DNA of 64,000 bases. Origin: Devosia oryzisoli. GTDB taxonomy: Bacteria > Pseudomonadota > Alphaproteobacteria > Rhizobiales > Devosiaceae. The DNA is taken from contig NZ_JACYFU010000006.1 of NCBI RefSeq assembly GCF_014837245.1, positions 100,561 to 164,560 of the forward strand, read 5' to 3'. Shown here in pieces: positions 42,112-52,578 of this stretch. Under the pieces are notes generated by a model. The model searched no databases. It was not told where the DNA came from and saw only the letters and a list, made by a program, of their open reading frames with translations. Every line of letters starts with the position of its first letter. The stretch's first letter is position 1. Made by a program: the position numbers and the translations under genes.

Positions 42112-43929
42112 ATGACCGACCAGGCCGTGCCGATCCAGGCAGACCCCGAAAAGATCGCCACCCCGCCGCGCCTTTCGCCCAAGCGCCTGAGACCGCTGCG
42201 CCGCCTCAGCCCGTTCGTGTTCGCCTATCCCGTGCGCCTGGGTCTGACGGTGCTGTTTCTGCTGGTTTCAGCCGTTTCCTCGCTCGCCATTCCAGCCGTG
42301 ATGGGCGGGGCCATCGACGAGGGCTTCGTGGCACAGAACCTCGACAAGGTGAGCAGCTACGGCGCGCTCATTATCGGGGTGGCCGCCATCATGGCGCTGG
42401 CGAGCGGCGCGCGCTTCTATTTTATTTCCGTCATTGGCGAGCGTGTTCTGGCCGATCTCCGCCAGGCAGCCTTCTCGCACCTCCTCGCGCTGGACACGCG
42501 CTTTTTCGACACCCACCGGGTGGGGGAACTGACCAGCCGCCTCAATGGCGACGTGGCACTGGTGCGCAGCGCCATCGGCTCGAGCTTCTCGCTTGCCCTG
42601 CGCTCGATGGTGACCATCATCGGCGCCCTCATCATGATGATCCTGACCAGTCCGGTGCTGACGCTGGCTGTCGTCGTGGCGGCCCCGGCGATCCTTATCC
42701 CCGTCGTGGCGTATTCGCGGCGGCTGCGGGGCATGTCGCGCAAGACGCAGGATGCGCTGGCCGACCTTTCCGCCATGGCGACCGAGATGCTGGGCTCGAC
42801 GCGCACGGTCAAGGCGTTCACGCAGGAAAACGAACAGTCGCGCATCTACGAAGAGCGCAGCGAGGCCAGCTACCAGGCCGAGGTCAAACGGCTGGGGGCA
42901 CGGGCCATTCTGGTCGGCCTTGTCATCTTCCTCGGCACCTGTGCGCTGGTGGGCCTGGTGTGGTGGGGTGCCCGCTCGGTCTTTGCCGGCACCGTGACGG
43001 CCGGGCAGCTGACGCAGTTCCTCGTCTATGCCCTGATGGCCTCCGGCGCGCTGACCAACGTGTCGGAGGTGTTCGGTTCGCTGCAGACAGTTGCCGGGGC
43101 GACGGAGCGCATCACCGAAATTTTGGATACCGAAGCGGCAATCCGCGATCCGGCGCGACCGCAGGACCTGCCGACGCCGCCGCTGGGTACCGTGGAGTTC
43201 GACCATGTCGATTTCTCCTATGGCGGCCCAGCGGGAGACCCCGTTCTCCATGACCTGAGCTTCACAGTGGACAGGGGAGAGACCGTCGCGCTGGTAGGGC
43301 CGTCTGGTTCGGGCAAGTCGACCACATTGTCCCTGCTGCAGCGCTTCTATGACGTAACGTCGGGTACCATCCGCGTCGATGGCAAGGACGTGCGGGACGT
43401 ACGGCTTTCCGCCCTGCGGCAGCGCTTCGCCTATGTGGAACAGGAGCCCACCATCTTTGCCGGTTCGGTGGCCGACAACATCCGGTTCGGCAAGCCGGAG
43501 GCGACGATGGACGAGGTCGTCACCGCCGCCAAGGCGGCACTGGTGCACGATTTCGTCTCGGAACTGCCGCTCGGTTACGACACCATGGTCGGCGAGCGCG
43601 GCATCATGCTCTCGGGCGGACAGAAACAGCGGCTGGCCATCGCCCGCGCCATCCTGAAAAACGCGCCGATCCTGCTGCTCGACGAGGCGACCAGCGCCCT
43701 TGATGCGCAGAGCGAGCGGCTGGTGCAGCAGGCGCTCGAGCATCTTATGAGCGGTCGCACGACGCTGGTTATTGCCCATCGGCTCGCCACGATCCGGGAC
43801 GCCAACACCATCCTGGTGCTCGATGGCGGGCGCATCATCGACCATGGCACGCATGACGAGCTGGTGGCAAAGGGTGGCCGCTATGCCGAACTGGCCCGGC
43901 TGCAATTCCGCATGGAAGAGCCAGCCTAG
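42112..43929 (+). CDS. ABC exporter, fused membrane and ATPase domains
   Basis: 605 residues: six membrane helices (residues about 35-330) then the ATPase domain with Walker A GPSGSGKST, signature LSGGQKQR, and DEATSALDAQS. It is an MsbA/LmrA-like half-transporter acting as a homodimer or heterodimer; lipids, drugs or peptides are all possible. The stop overlaps the convergent thiN gene by 4 bases. Confidence 0.9.
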   Translation: MTDQAVPIQADPEKIATPPRLSPKRLRPLRRLSPFVFAYPVRLGLTVLFLLVSAVSSLAIPAVMGGAIDEGFVAQNLDKVSSYGALIIGVAAIMALASGARFYFISVIGERVLADLRQAAFSHLLALDTRFFDTHRVGELTSRLNGDVALVRSAIGSSFSLALRSMVTIIGALIMMILTSPVLTLAVVVAAPAILIPVVAYSRRLRGMSRKTQDALADLSAMATEMLGSTRTVKAFTQENEQSRIYEERSEASYQAEVKRLGARAILVGLVIFLGTCALVGLVWWGARSVFAGTVTAGQLTQFLVYALMASGALTNVSEVFGSLQTVAGATERITEILDTEAAIRDPARPQDLPTPPLGTVEFDHVDFSYGGPAGDPVLHDLSFTVDRGETVALVGPSGSGKSTTLSLLQRFYDVTSGTIRVDGKDVRDVRLSALRQRFAYVEQEPTIFAGSVADNIRFGKPEATMDEVVTAAKAALVHDFVSELPLGYDTMVGERGIMLSGGQKQRLAIARAILKNAPILLLDEATSALDAQSERLVQQALEHLMSGRTTLVIAHRLATIRDANTILVLDGGRIIDHGTHDELVAKGGRYAELARLQFRMEEPA

Positions 43930-44633
43930 GCGCTATCGGCGCAGCAGATCGCCATGAGGTCCCAGAGGCGCTGGCGACCGAGGATCAACATCCAGGGCGT
44001 TTCGTCATTGGGGACGATCTCGATCCGTCCGCCCATGCCCTCATTGGACGTGCCGAGCAGGCCTCCGGGCTCCAGCGTCAAGCCGTCGAGCGGGTAGAGC
44101 AGCCCCGTCGAGCGGCGGAAGCGGATGGGGAGCAGCGGGTGGACCGAGACCCGTTCGCGGTGATGGGCATCAAATCCGAAGGCGCCCACCGTGGTCAGCG
44201 CCACATCCACCTCGTCCACCAGCAAGGTGCTTCGTTCTGGAGCGGCCTGAAGTACGGCGCTGAGGGCGGCGAGCGTATGATCGAGGCGCTTGCCGGTCAT
44301 GCCCAGGGCCAGGGTCAGCGGCGCGCGGGTGGAATAGAGGGCTTTCTGGAAATCGGTGGTGATCTGTTCGGGGATGTGGACGACGCGCGTGCGCTGCTCC
44401 CAGTCGCGCCGATCGAACAGGGAATCGAGATCGCCCACGATGGCGTCGGGGACCAGCCCCGCCGCGCCGATGGCGTCGCCGCCGCCGTCGGCGCCGACCA
44501 GCGCCACGTCGCGCTCGGCCAGGTCGCGCAGCAGGCCATGATCCACCACGCCGCCCCCGACGATGGCGATCGGGCGGTCAAACAGCATGGGCAGGGGAGA
44601 GGTGTTGTCCGGGGTAGGGGATTGCACTGTCAC
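43926..44633 (-). CDS. thiN: Thiamine pyrophosphokinase
   Basis: 235 residues. It transfers pyrophosphate from ATP to thiamine. GADGGGDAI, VGDLDSL and TTDFQKAL form the catalytic site, LGMTGKRLDHTLA the second. The start is GTG at 44633; an ATG at residue 16 is the alternative. It is divergent from the TPP-riboswitch-controlled thiBPQ operon, so uptake and activation of thiamine are paired. Confidence 0.92.
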   Translation of the reverse strand: MTVQSPTPDNTSPLPMLFDRPIAIVGGGVVDHGLLRDLAERDVALVGADGGGDAIGAAGLVPDAIVGDLDSLFDRRDWEQRTRVVHIPEQITTDFQKALYSTRAPLTLALGMTGKRLDHTLAALSAVLQAAPERSTLLVDEVDVALTTVGAFGFDAHHRERVSVHPLLPIRFRRSTGLLYPLDGLTLEPGGLLGTSNEGMGGRIEIVPNDETPWMLILGRQRLWDLMAICCADSA

Positions 44634-44658
44634 AATTCTCTCAATATGGTCCGAGCCG

Positions 44659-44744
44659 TCTCGCTGGGGTGTTCCGGTTGCTGCCGGAGCTGAGAGTTAC
44701 CCATAGAACCTGAACCAGGTCATGCTGGCGGAGGAAGTTCGAGA
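44659..44744 (+). promoter_or_regulatory. TPP riboswitch upstream of thiBPQ
   Basis: The conserved THI-box core is visible: GCTGAGAG (44689-44696), GAACCTGAACCAGG (44706-44719) and CATGCTGGCGGAGGAAG (44721-44737). The P1 stem closes with TCTCG (44659-44663) / CGAGA (44740-44744). It binds thiamine pyrophosphate and should repress thiBPQ when TPP is plentiful. Confidence 0.93.
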
Positions 44745-44750
44745 TGGCAA

Positions 44751-44766
44751 GGGCACCAGCGTGCCC
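44751..44766 (+). promoter_or_regulatory. Candidate expression-platform hairpin of the TPP riboswitch
   Basis: GGGCAC, loop CAGC, GTGCCC follows the aptamer by 6 bases. No T-tract follows, so it may sequester signals for translation or be part of an antiterminator; the thiB start is at 44820. Confidence 0.4.
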
Positions 44767-44819
44767 GGACCATTGACGCATCCCTTCACCCATGGCCGCA
44801 AAGCAAGAAGGAATGACCG

Positions 44820-45827
44820 ATGGTCAGTTTCGCTTCCAAGGCGCTTGCGGTCGTCACGCTCGGTCTTCTGACCGTTTCGGCGTTGGCGCAGGACAAGCCC
44901 ACGCTCACCGTCTACACCTATGATGGCTTCGCGGCCGACTGGGGACCCGGCCCGAAGCTCAAGGAAGGCTTCGAAGCCCAATGCGGCTGCACGCTCAACT
45001 GGGTGGCGGCCGACAGCTCCATCGGCACGCTGCGGCGTGTGCAACTGGAAGGCGACACAACCGAGGCCGACCTGATCGTCGGGCTCGACCAGTCGATTGC
45101 CGGCGAGGCCCGGACGACGGGTCTGTTCGCCGAACACGGCCTCGACCTTGGTGGTCTCGCCCTTCCCGAGACGTGGAGCGACGCGGAATTCGTGCCGTTC
45201 GACTATTCCCATTTCGCCTTCATGTACCACAGCGATACCATGGCCGAACCGCCCCGGTCCTTCGAGGACCTGATCGCGCTTCCGGACGATGTGAAGATCG
45301 CCATCCAGGATCCACGCTCGGCCACGCCGGGCCTGGGGCTGCTGCTCTGGGTCAAGGCCGCCTATGGGGATCGGGCTGAAGAGATCTGGAAGGGGCTCAA
45401 GCCGCACATTCTGACGGTCACGCGCGAGTGGAGCGAGAGCTATTCGCTGTTTCTCGAAGGCGAAGCCGACATGGTGCTCTCCTACACCACCTCGCCGGCC
45501 TACCACATCGTCGAGGAGGACGACGACACCATCAAGGCGGCGCTGTTTGACGAGGGGCACTATCCGCAGATCGAGGTGGCGGGGGTGCTGAAGTCATCGC
45601 CGCACCAGGATCTGGCGCGGCAGTTCCTGACCTATCTCACCTCTGCCGAGGCGCAGGCGATCATTCCCACGACCAACTGGATGTTCCCAGTGGTTGATCT
45701 GGGGGATGGGCTGGACCCGGCCTTTGCCGGCCTGCCGCAGCCGGACAAAACGCTGAGCCTGCCTGAAGAGGACATCGTTGCGCACTCGGCCGACTGGATC
45801 GCCGAAATGCTGGCCGCGATCCAATAG
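44820..45827 (+). CDS. thiB: Thiamine/TPP ABC transporter, periplasmic binding protein
   Basis: 335 residues. The signal peptide (LAVVTLGLLTVSALA) is followed by TLTVYTYDGFAADWGPGPKLK, an N-terminus like ThiB/TbpA, and the FEAQCGCTLNWVAADSS segment. The TPP riboswitch lies directly upstream. First gene of thiB-thiP-thiQ. Confidence 0.94.
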   Translation: MVSFASKALAVVTLGLLTVSALAQDKPTLTVYTYDGFAADWGPGPKLKEGFEAQCGCTLNWVAADSSIGTLRRVQLEGDTTEADLIVGLDQSIAGEARTTGLFAEHGLDLGGLALPETWSDAEFVPFDYSHFAFMYHSDTMAEPPRSFEDLIALPDDVKIAIQDPRSATPGLGLLLWVKAAYGDRAEEIWKGLKPHILTVTREWSESYSLFLEGEADMVLSYTTSPAYHIVEEDDDTIKAALFDEGHYPQIEVAGVLKSSPHQDLARQFLTYLTSAEAQAIIPTTNWMFPVVDLGDGLDPAFAGLPQPDKTLSLPEEDIVAHSADWIAEMLAAIQ

Positions 45828-45834
45828 GCGGCAC

Positions 45835-47442
45835 GTGGCGCAGGTCCCCCCGACCATCCTGCCCCGCCGGCCCTGGCGGCTGATCATGGCGAGCGTTCTG
45901 GCGCTCGCCATTGCCGGGCTCATCGCGGCCGTCCTCTGGTCCATCCTGGCGGCGGCGCGTGAGGGGGGCGGAGCCTCGCGCGTCGACATTTTCCACCTTC
46001 TGCGCATGACCGCGCTTCAGGCGGGTCTCACCATGGTGCTGTCGCTGGTGGTGGGTCTGGCGCTCGCCTGGTCGCTCAACCGGCTGCGCTTTTGGGGGCG
46101 GGACTTGGTGGTGGCGCTGTTTTCCTCGGCCATCGTGACGCCCGGCATGGTTGTGGCGTTCGGCATCCTCACCGTGTTCGGTCGCAATGGCTGGATCAAC
46201 CGGGCCAGCCAGGCCCTGTTCGGCTGGGCGCCGGAGAGCCCTGCCTATGGGTTGGGTGGGATCCTGCTCGCGCATGTGATCCTCGACGGCGCCTTTGCCG
46301 CCCGGGTGCTCCTGGCGCGGCTCGACGCCATTGCGCCCGATCGTCTCAAGGTCGGGCAATCGTTGGGGCTGTCGGCCACAAAGCGTTTCGTCCTCATCGA
46401 CTGGCCCGCGATGCGGGGAACGCTGCCCGGGCTGGGCGCCATCATCTTCCTTCTCGCCTTCACCAGTTTTCCCATCGTGTTGCTGCTCGGTGGCGGGCCG
46501 GCCAACCAGACGCTGGAGGTGGCCATCTATTCGGCGGTGCGGCTCGATTTCGACCTGCTGGGCGCCGTACGGCTGGCACTGACGCAGATGGCGGTGTGCG
46601 CGCTCGTCATCATGGTGGCGTCGGCAGTCAACCCCATTGCGGCAGCTCCCGGGCGCTCGAACGCGGCGCGATGGGCGGATGGCGGTTGGGCGCGCGTCGC
46701 CCAGGCTCTTATTCTGTGCCTTGGGACGATCGGCTTTGCGCTGCCGCTGGTTTCCGTCCTGATCGACGGGCTGGGGAGCGGCCTCGCGCGCGTGCTCGGG
46801 CAGGGGGCGTTCTGGCAGGCGGCGGCCACGAGTCTGTGGGTCGGCGGGACTTCGGCGCTGGTCACCCTGCTTCTCGCGCTGGCGGTGGCGACGGGGCGCG
46901 CCGCGGTGGCAGGGCGCCTGCCCCGGATCCTCCTCGGCCTGCCGGCTTACGCCTATCTCGCCGTGCCGGCGGTGGTGCTGTCGCTGGGGTTCTTCCTTCT
47001 GGTGCGGGCGCTGGGCCTGAGGCCTGCCGACGCCGCAGCGCCCGTGGTCATCCTGGGTAACAGCCTCCTTTCCCTCCCGTTTGCCCTTGCGACGCTCGGA
47101 CCGCCGCTCGAGGCCATCGTGCGGCGGCGCGGCAAGCTCATCCGTTCGCTCGGGCTCGATGGCTGGCAGCAGTTCTGGCAGATCGAGTATCCGCTCCTGG
47201 GCCGCGACATCGGCCTGATGCTGGCGCTGGCGTTCTGCTTCTCCCTTGGCGATCTCGGGGTCATCGCCTTGTTCGGAACCCAGGATTTTCAGACCCTGCC
47301 GCTCATGATGTTCCGCGCCCTGGGGGCCTATCGCAACAACGATGCCGCGGCCATCGCGGCCCTTCTGCTGGTCGGCACCATCGTGGCCTTTGCGGCACTG
47401 CCATGGCTGTTTGAAAGGATTGCGCATGCTTCGCGCCGATGA
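45835..47442 (+). CDS. thiP: Thiamine/TPP ABC transporter permease
   Basis: 535 residues from GTG, after AGGCGG, 7 bases past thiB. Two binding-protein-dependent transport domains, each about six helices, as in E. coli ThiP. The overlapping thiQ start falls in its last codons. Confidence 0.92.
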   Translation: MAQVPPTILPRRPWRLIMASVLALAIAGLIAAVLWSILAAAREGGGASRVDIFHLLRMTALQAGLTMVLSLVVGLALAWSLNRLRFWGRDLVVALFSSAIVTPGMVVAFGILTVFGRNGWINRASQALFGWAPESPAYGLGGILLAHVILDGAFAARVLLARLDAIAPDRLKVGQSLGLSATKRFVLIDWPAMRGTLPGLGAIIFLLAFTSFPIVLLLGGGPANQTLEVAIYSAVRLDFDLLGAVRLALTQMAVCALVIMVASAVNPIAAAPGRSNAARWADGGWARVAQALILCLGTIGFALPLVSVLIDGLGSGLARVLGQGAFWQAAATSLWVGGTSALVTLLLALAVATGRAAVAGRLPRILLGLPAYAYLAVPAVVLSLGFFLLVRALGLRPADAAAPVVILGNSLLSLPFALATLGPPLEAIVRRRGKLIRSLGLDGWQQFWQIEYPLLGRDIGLMLALAFCFSLGDLGVIALFGTQDFQTLPLMMFRALGAYRNNDAAAIAALLLVGTIVAFAALPWLFERIAHASRR

Positions 47443-48064
47443 CCTGCGCTTTGCCTACCCCGGGCAAAGGCAGGGATATGATTTCAGCTTCACGGCCGAG
47501 CCGGGCGAAATCACCGCCGTGTCGGGAAGCAGCGGATCGGGCAAATCGACGCTGCTGGATCTGCTCGCCGGTTTCGCCAGGCCGCAGTCGGGCGCCCTGA
47601 CGCTCGACGGAGCCAGCCTGCTGCCCCTGCCGCCCGAGAGGCGGCCGGTGTCGCTGCTGCTGCAATCGGACAATCTGTTCGACCACATCAGCGCAGCCGA
47701 GAACGTGGCGCTGGGCCTGCCTTCGGGGACCAGCAGGACGGAGCGCGACGCGGCGGTGGCGAGGGCGCTCGCCGAAGTGGGGCTTGAAGGGGTGGGGCCG
47801 CAACGGGCCTCGACCCTGTCGGGTGGGCAAAAGCAGCGCGTGGCGCTGGCGCGCACACTGCTCCGGTCGCGCCCCGTTCTGCTGCTCGACGAACCGTTCT
47901 CGGCGCTCGACGACGAGACGCGCGAGACGGTGCGGGCGCTGATCGCTCGGCTGACCGCACAGCAGGGGTGGCACACGGTTCTTGTGAGCCACCACATCGA
48001 CGACATCGCAGCGGTGGCGCAGCGACACTACCGGCTCGTGGACGGGCGGCTGCTGCCGAGCTAA
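47426..48064 (+). CDS. thiQ: Thiamine/TPP ABC transporter ATP-binding protein
   Basis: 212 residues, ATG after AAAGGA. Walker A GSSGSGKST, signature LSGGQKQRVALAR, DEPFSALD. The 17-base overlap with thiP supports coupling. Its stop overlaps the convergent membrane-protein gene by 4 bases. Confidence 0.93.
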   Translation: MLRADDLRFAYPGQRQGYDFSFTAEPGEITAVSGSSGSGKSTLLDLLAGFARPQSGALTLDGASLLPLPPERRPVSLLLQSDNLFDHISAAENVALGLPSGTSRTERDAAVARALAEVGLEGVGPQRASTLSGGQKQRVALARTLLRSRPVLLLDEPFSALDDETRETVRALIARLTAQQGWHTVLVSHHIDDIAAVAQRHYRLVDGRLLPS

Positions 48065-50067
48065 CCCTGGTCCTGCCAGGCGCCGATGACCTTGTCGAAC
48101 AGGGCTTCGGTCTCCGCATCCTTCTCAAGCGTCAGGATGGCGTTGCGGCCGGTTCCGTAGACCACCGCCAGGTCGAGCCAGCGCCGGTTCTCAAGCAGAT
48201 CGAGATTGGTCTTCTCGTCCTCTTCGGAGGCGCTGAGGGCAAAGAGGAACGAGTTGCCGACGACGCGCGCCGACGCGCCCACGAGAGGCGTGCCCGGAAC
48301 GAGTTCCTCGTTCTTGAGCAGTACGCCCGGCAGGCTCGAGATCGACCCGCCCACAAAGGTGTCCGGCACGTCGAAGTTCACCTCCATGAGGTGGCTGGCG
48401 GGAAGGCTGGGATCGGCATTCTTGCGGATGGTCAGCGAGACGCCGAGATTGCGGGCGGGGATGCTGGCCTTGGCGATCAAGGTCGGCTCGCCGATCTCGT
48501 CCTCGCCCTCGCTCCATTCCACGGTGCCCGAGAAGGGTACCGCGCCGCTGCGGCCATCGGTCGAGGCTTCGAGCAGCAGGGACTGGTTTCCGGCGAGAAC
48601 GGAGGGATCGACGCTGTTTTGTGGGTCCTGGATGGCCGCGATGCTGGTATCGGCGCCTGAGAGACGCTCCTCGGTCTTGACCTCGTCATTCTCGATCGAG
48701 GGCAGGACGTTTGCCGGATCGGTCGCCTCGGCCGGGACGGGTGTCGGGGCGAGCCGGTCCTCGGTTTCAAGGCCTTCGAGCGCGTTGGTGGGTTCGGTGG
48801 CGGTCGTCGTTGCGGTGTTGCCCGGGCCGGCGGCGTCGGGATCGGCATTGGCGACATCTGTCGCGGGCGTCGTGGCCGCCGGCGCGTCCATGGTGGGCGT
48901 GTTCGGCGTGGTGGCGGGGGCAGCCGTCTCGGTCACGGCCGGCTGGGCCTGGCCGAACATCTGGTCGAGATCGACGTAGCCTTCGCGCCAGGCCCAGAAG
49001 CCCGCGCCGCCGACACCGGCGAGCAAGACGGCAAATACGACGAGGAAGATGGTGAGGCCTGCGCCCGAACGCGTTTCGGCATCGGCCGCGGCAAATGACT
49101 CGTCGCCAGTGGCGGGGCTGGCCGGTTCGGAAAGGCTCCGGTCAGGCAAGGCTTCCGTCGGTTCCCCCCGAGCCTCGCGATCCAGGGTTTCGATGGCGCG
49201 TTTGACGGCGCCTTCGGCTTCGAGCGCTTCCTCGCTCTCGAGTTCCACTTCGCGCACGGTGGACAGCGCCGGCTCGACGGGCGCACTGATCGGCGAATTC
49301 ATGATGGGCGCGGTCGCGGTGCGTGGCGAGAACGTCGCTGCCGGAATGGCTACGGCTGCCGGCGGATCGACAGGGGCAGCGCGCGTGGGCGTGGTTGGCG
49401 AAAGGGCGATCGCTGCCGCCGGGGTGGCGCGCGGCGGGACCGGCTTGACGAAGGCCGTGATCTTGGCCGCTGCCGGAGGCGGAGCGAAGACCTGTGGCAC
49501 GGGGGCAGACTGTTCCACATCGGTGCCGCCAACGGCGGCCGCCTCGGCGATAATGTCCTCTATGGAGCGCGGCGAGGGTTCGACGGGTGGTTCAGGTTCG
49601 GCGGCCGGTTCCGGTTCGCTGCGTTGTTCGCTGGCGGGTGGTGCGATGTCCGCCGGGGCGGATGCCCTCGTTTCGCCACGCGGGAGCTCCTCGGCCGCAG
49701 CCGCCGCCTCGGGCGCGGGTTCGACGACAGGCGCAGCCACTTCCACCGGCGTGGGCTCGGGTTCAGGCGCGGGAGCAGCAGGAGCCGGTTGAGGCCGTGA
49801 AGCCGGCATCGCAGGCCGCGTGCCCAGCACGTTGTCGCGCCCGAGGCTGATGACCGCCTCGCTGGCTTCCTGCTCCACCTGGCGGATGCAATCTTCGAGC
49901 TGAAGACGGTGCTGGGTGATCTCGCGCGCGGGCAACGGCGGCTGGATTGCCCGCAACTGTCCCACCAGAGCCGACCGTGCCTTTTCATAGACCGCGCGCC
50001 GGGCGGCCCCGTTATTCTCGGGCAGCGCCGAGATGGCCCGGCGTAACAGCTCCTTGTAATCGGCCAT
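48061..50067 (-). CDS. Conserved membrane protein with Pro/Ala-rich linker
   Basis: 668 residues. The N-terminal 80 residues (YKELLRRAISALPENNGAAR, YEKARSALVGQLRAIQPPLP) are a well-conserved unit in Hyphomicrobiales. Residues 85-330 are low-complexity Ala/Pro/Glu-rich, one membrane helix is at about 337-359, and a C-terminal domain of about 200 residues has a beta-rich look (VEWSEGEDEIGEPTLIAKA, LGVSLTIRKNADPSL...). The function is unknown; some databases call such proteins CheA-like, but I see no kinase motifs. It precedes purA on the same strand. Confidence 0.75.
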   Translation of the reverse strand: MADYKELLRRAISALPENNGAARRAVYEKARSALVGQLRAIQPPLPAREITQHRLQLEDCIRQVEQEASEAVISLGRDNVLGTRPAMPASRPQPAPAAPAPEPEPTPVEVAAPVVEPAPEAAAAAEELPRGETRASAPADIAPPASEQRSEPEPAAEPEPPVEPSPRSIEDIIAEAAAVGGTDVEQSAPVPQVFAPPPAAAKITAFVKPVPPRATPAAAIALSPTTPTRAAPVDPPAAVAIPAATFSPRTATAPIMNSPISAPVEPALSTVREVELESEEALEAEGAVKRAIETLDREARGEPTEALPDRSLSEPASPATGDESFAAADAETRSGAGLTIFLVVFAVLLAGVGGAGFWAWREGYVDLDQMFGQAQPAVTETAAPATTPNTPTMDAPAATTPATDVANADPDAAGPGNTATTTATEPTNALEGLETEDRLAPTPVPAEATDPANVLPSIENDEVKTEERLSGADTSIAAIQDPQNSVDPSVLAGNQSLLLEASTDGRSGAVPFSGTVEWSEGEDEIGEPTLIAKASIPARNLGVSLTIRKNADPSLPASHLMEVNFDVPDTFVGGSISSLPGVLLKNEELVPGTPLVGASARVVGNSFLFALSASEEDEKTNLDLLENRRWLDLAVVYGTGRNAILTLEKDAETEALFDKVIGAWQDQG

Positions 50068-50115
50068 TGGCTACTTGGTACTCACTCTTGCGGCGATGTC
50101 TTTTAACAAAATTTC

Positions 50116-51405
<1,290 letters not shown>

Positions 51406-51564
51406 AATCAGTCTTTCCCCAAATCACGTCGCATTGCACGCGACAGAATCGGGAGCGGCCTGATGCCGATCCCTTGCATAGCTTCGGACGCCGGAGGCTC
51501 CGGCGGTGCAATCGGGTTTGATTGCAGCCGAATACCTGTTAAGTCCCATTGTCCTTACATCACC

Positions 51565-52515
51565 ATGGCGACGATGACAAAGCCGCTCGACATCGAAAAT
51601 CGCGGCATATCGGCTCGCCTCTTCGATCACCCTTATCTTCTGCTGGTTCTGGCTCCCCTCTTCTGGGGCGGAAATGTGGTGGCGGCCAAGCTGGCGGTAG
51701 GGGAAATCGACCCGTTCCTGCTGCTGGCCAGCCGCTGCGTGGGAGCGACGCTCTTCATCCTGCCGTTCGCCTGGCGGTATCTCAAGCAGGACTGGCCGAT
51801 CATTCGCCGGCGCTGGCCGCAGATCATGGCGTTCGGCGTGGTCGGGTATGCGCTTTTCAATGGTTTCCTGTATCTGGGACTGAAGTCCACGACGGCGGTC
51901 AATTCCGCTATCGAGCAGGCATCACTGCCCATGCTGATCCTGGGGGCCAACTTCATCGTCTTTCGCGTGCGGGCCCGATGGATACAGGTGGTCGGCGTGC
52001 TGCTGGCCATTTCCGGCGTCCTGTTGACGGCCACGCATGGCGACCCGCTGCGCCTCATTCGCCTCGATGTGAACATCGGCGACGGCTTCGTCATCCTCGC
52101 CTGCCTTTCCTATACTGCCTACACGCTCGCGCTGCGTTTTCGCCCGGCCATGCACATGATGAGCTTCATGGGCATCGCCTTCGCGGGCGCCGCCATAGCT
52201 GCGGTGGTGCTCCTGGCGCTGCTGGGCGGCGGCGTGGGCCAGTTCGCAACATTGGCGACGGCATCGCCGACGGTGTGGGGGGTGATCGTCTATGTGATGA
52301 TCTTCCCGTCGATGTTCAGCCAGGTGTTCTATGCGCGCGGCGTCGAGTTGGTTGGCCCGAACCGGGCTGCGCCGAGCCACAACCTGATCCCGGTGTTCGG
52401 CACGCTCGGTTCGGTGCTGATCCTGGGGGAACAGCTCGAACCCTACCATTTCGTTGCCGCAATCATCATCATCGGGGGCATTGTGCTCGCCGAATGGGCG
52501 GCGCGGCGGGGCTGA
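51565..52515 (+). CDS. EamA-family (DMT) transporter
   Basis: 316 residues with ten helices and two EamA repeats. LLLVLAPLFWGGNVVAAKLAVGEI begins the first. Members export amino acids, purines or other metabolites. Start ATG taken after the GTCCTTACATCACC segment, since the upstream frame is antisense to purA. Divergent from purA; ends at a terminator shared with serA. Confidence 0.87.
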   Translation: MATMTKPLDIENRGISARLFDHPYLLLVLAPLFWGGNVVAAKLAVGEIDPFLLLASRCVGATLFILPFAWRYLKQDWPIIRRRWPQIMAFGVVGYALFNGFLYLGLKSTTAVNSAIEQASLPMLILGANFIVFRVRARWIQVVGVLLAISGVLLTATHGDPLRLIRLDVNIGDGFVILACLSYTAYTLALRFRPAMHMMSFMGIAFAGAAIAAVVLLALLGGGVGQFATLATASPTVWGVIVYVMIFPSMFSQVFYARGVELVGPNRAAPSHNLIPVFGTLGSVLILGEQLEPYHFVAAIIIIGGIVLAEWAARRG

Positions 52516-52529
52516 TCTGCCCCCAAAAA

Positions 52530-52554
52530 AATGCCCGGGAGAGACCCGGGCATT
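52530..52554 (-). terminator. Terminator downstream of serA
   Basis: AATGCCCGGG / CCCGGGCATT, 10-bp stem, 5-base loop. On the minus strand a TTTTTTT run follows, so it best serves serA; the convergent EamA gene may also use it. Confidence 0.82.
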
Positions 52555-52578
52555 GGTGCTTGCGACTGTCCTGCCGTC

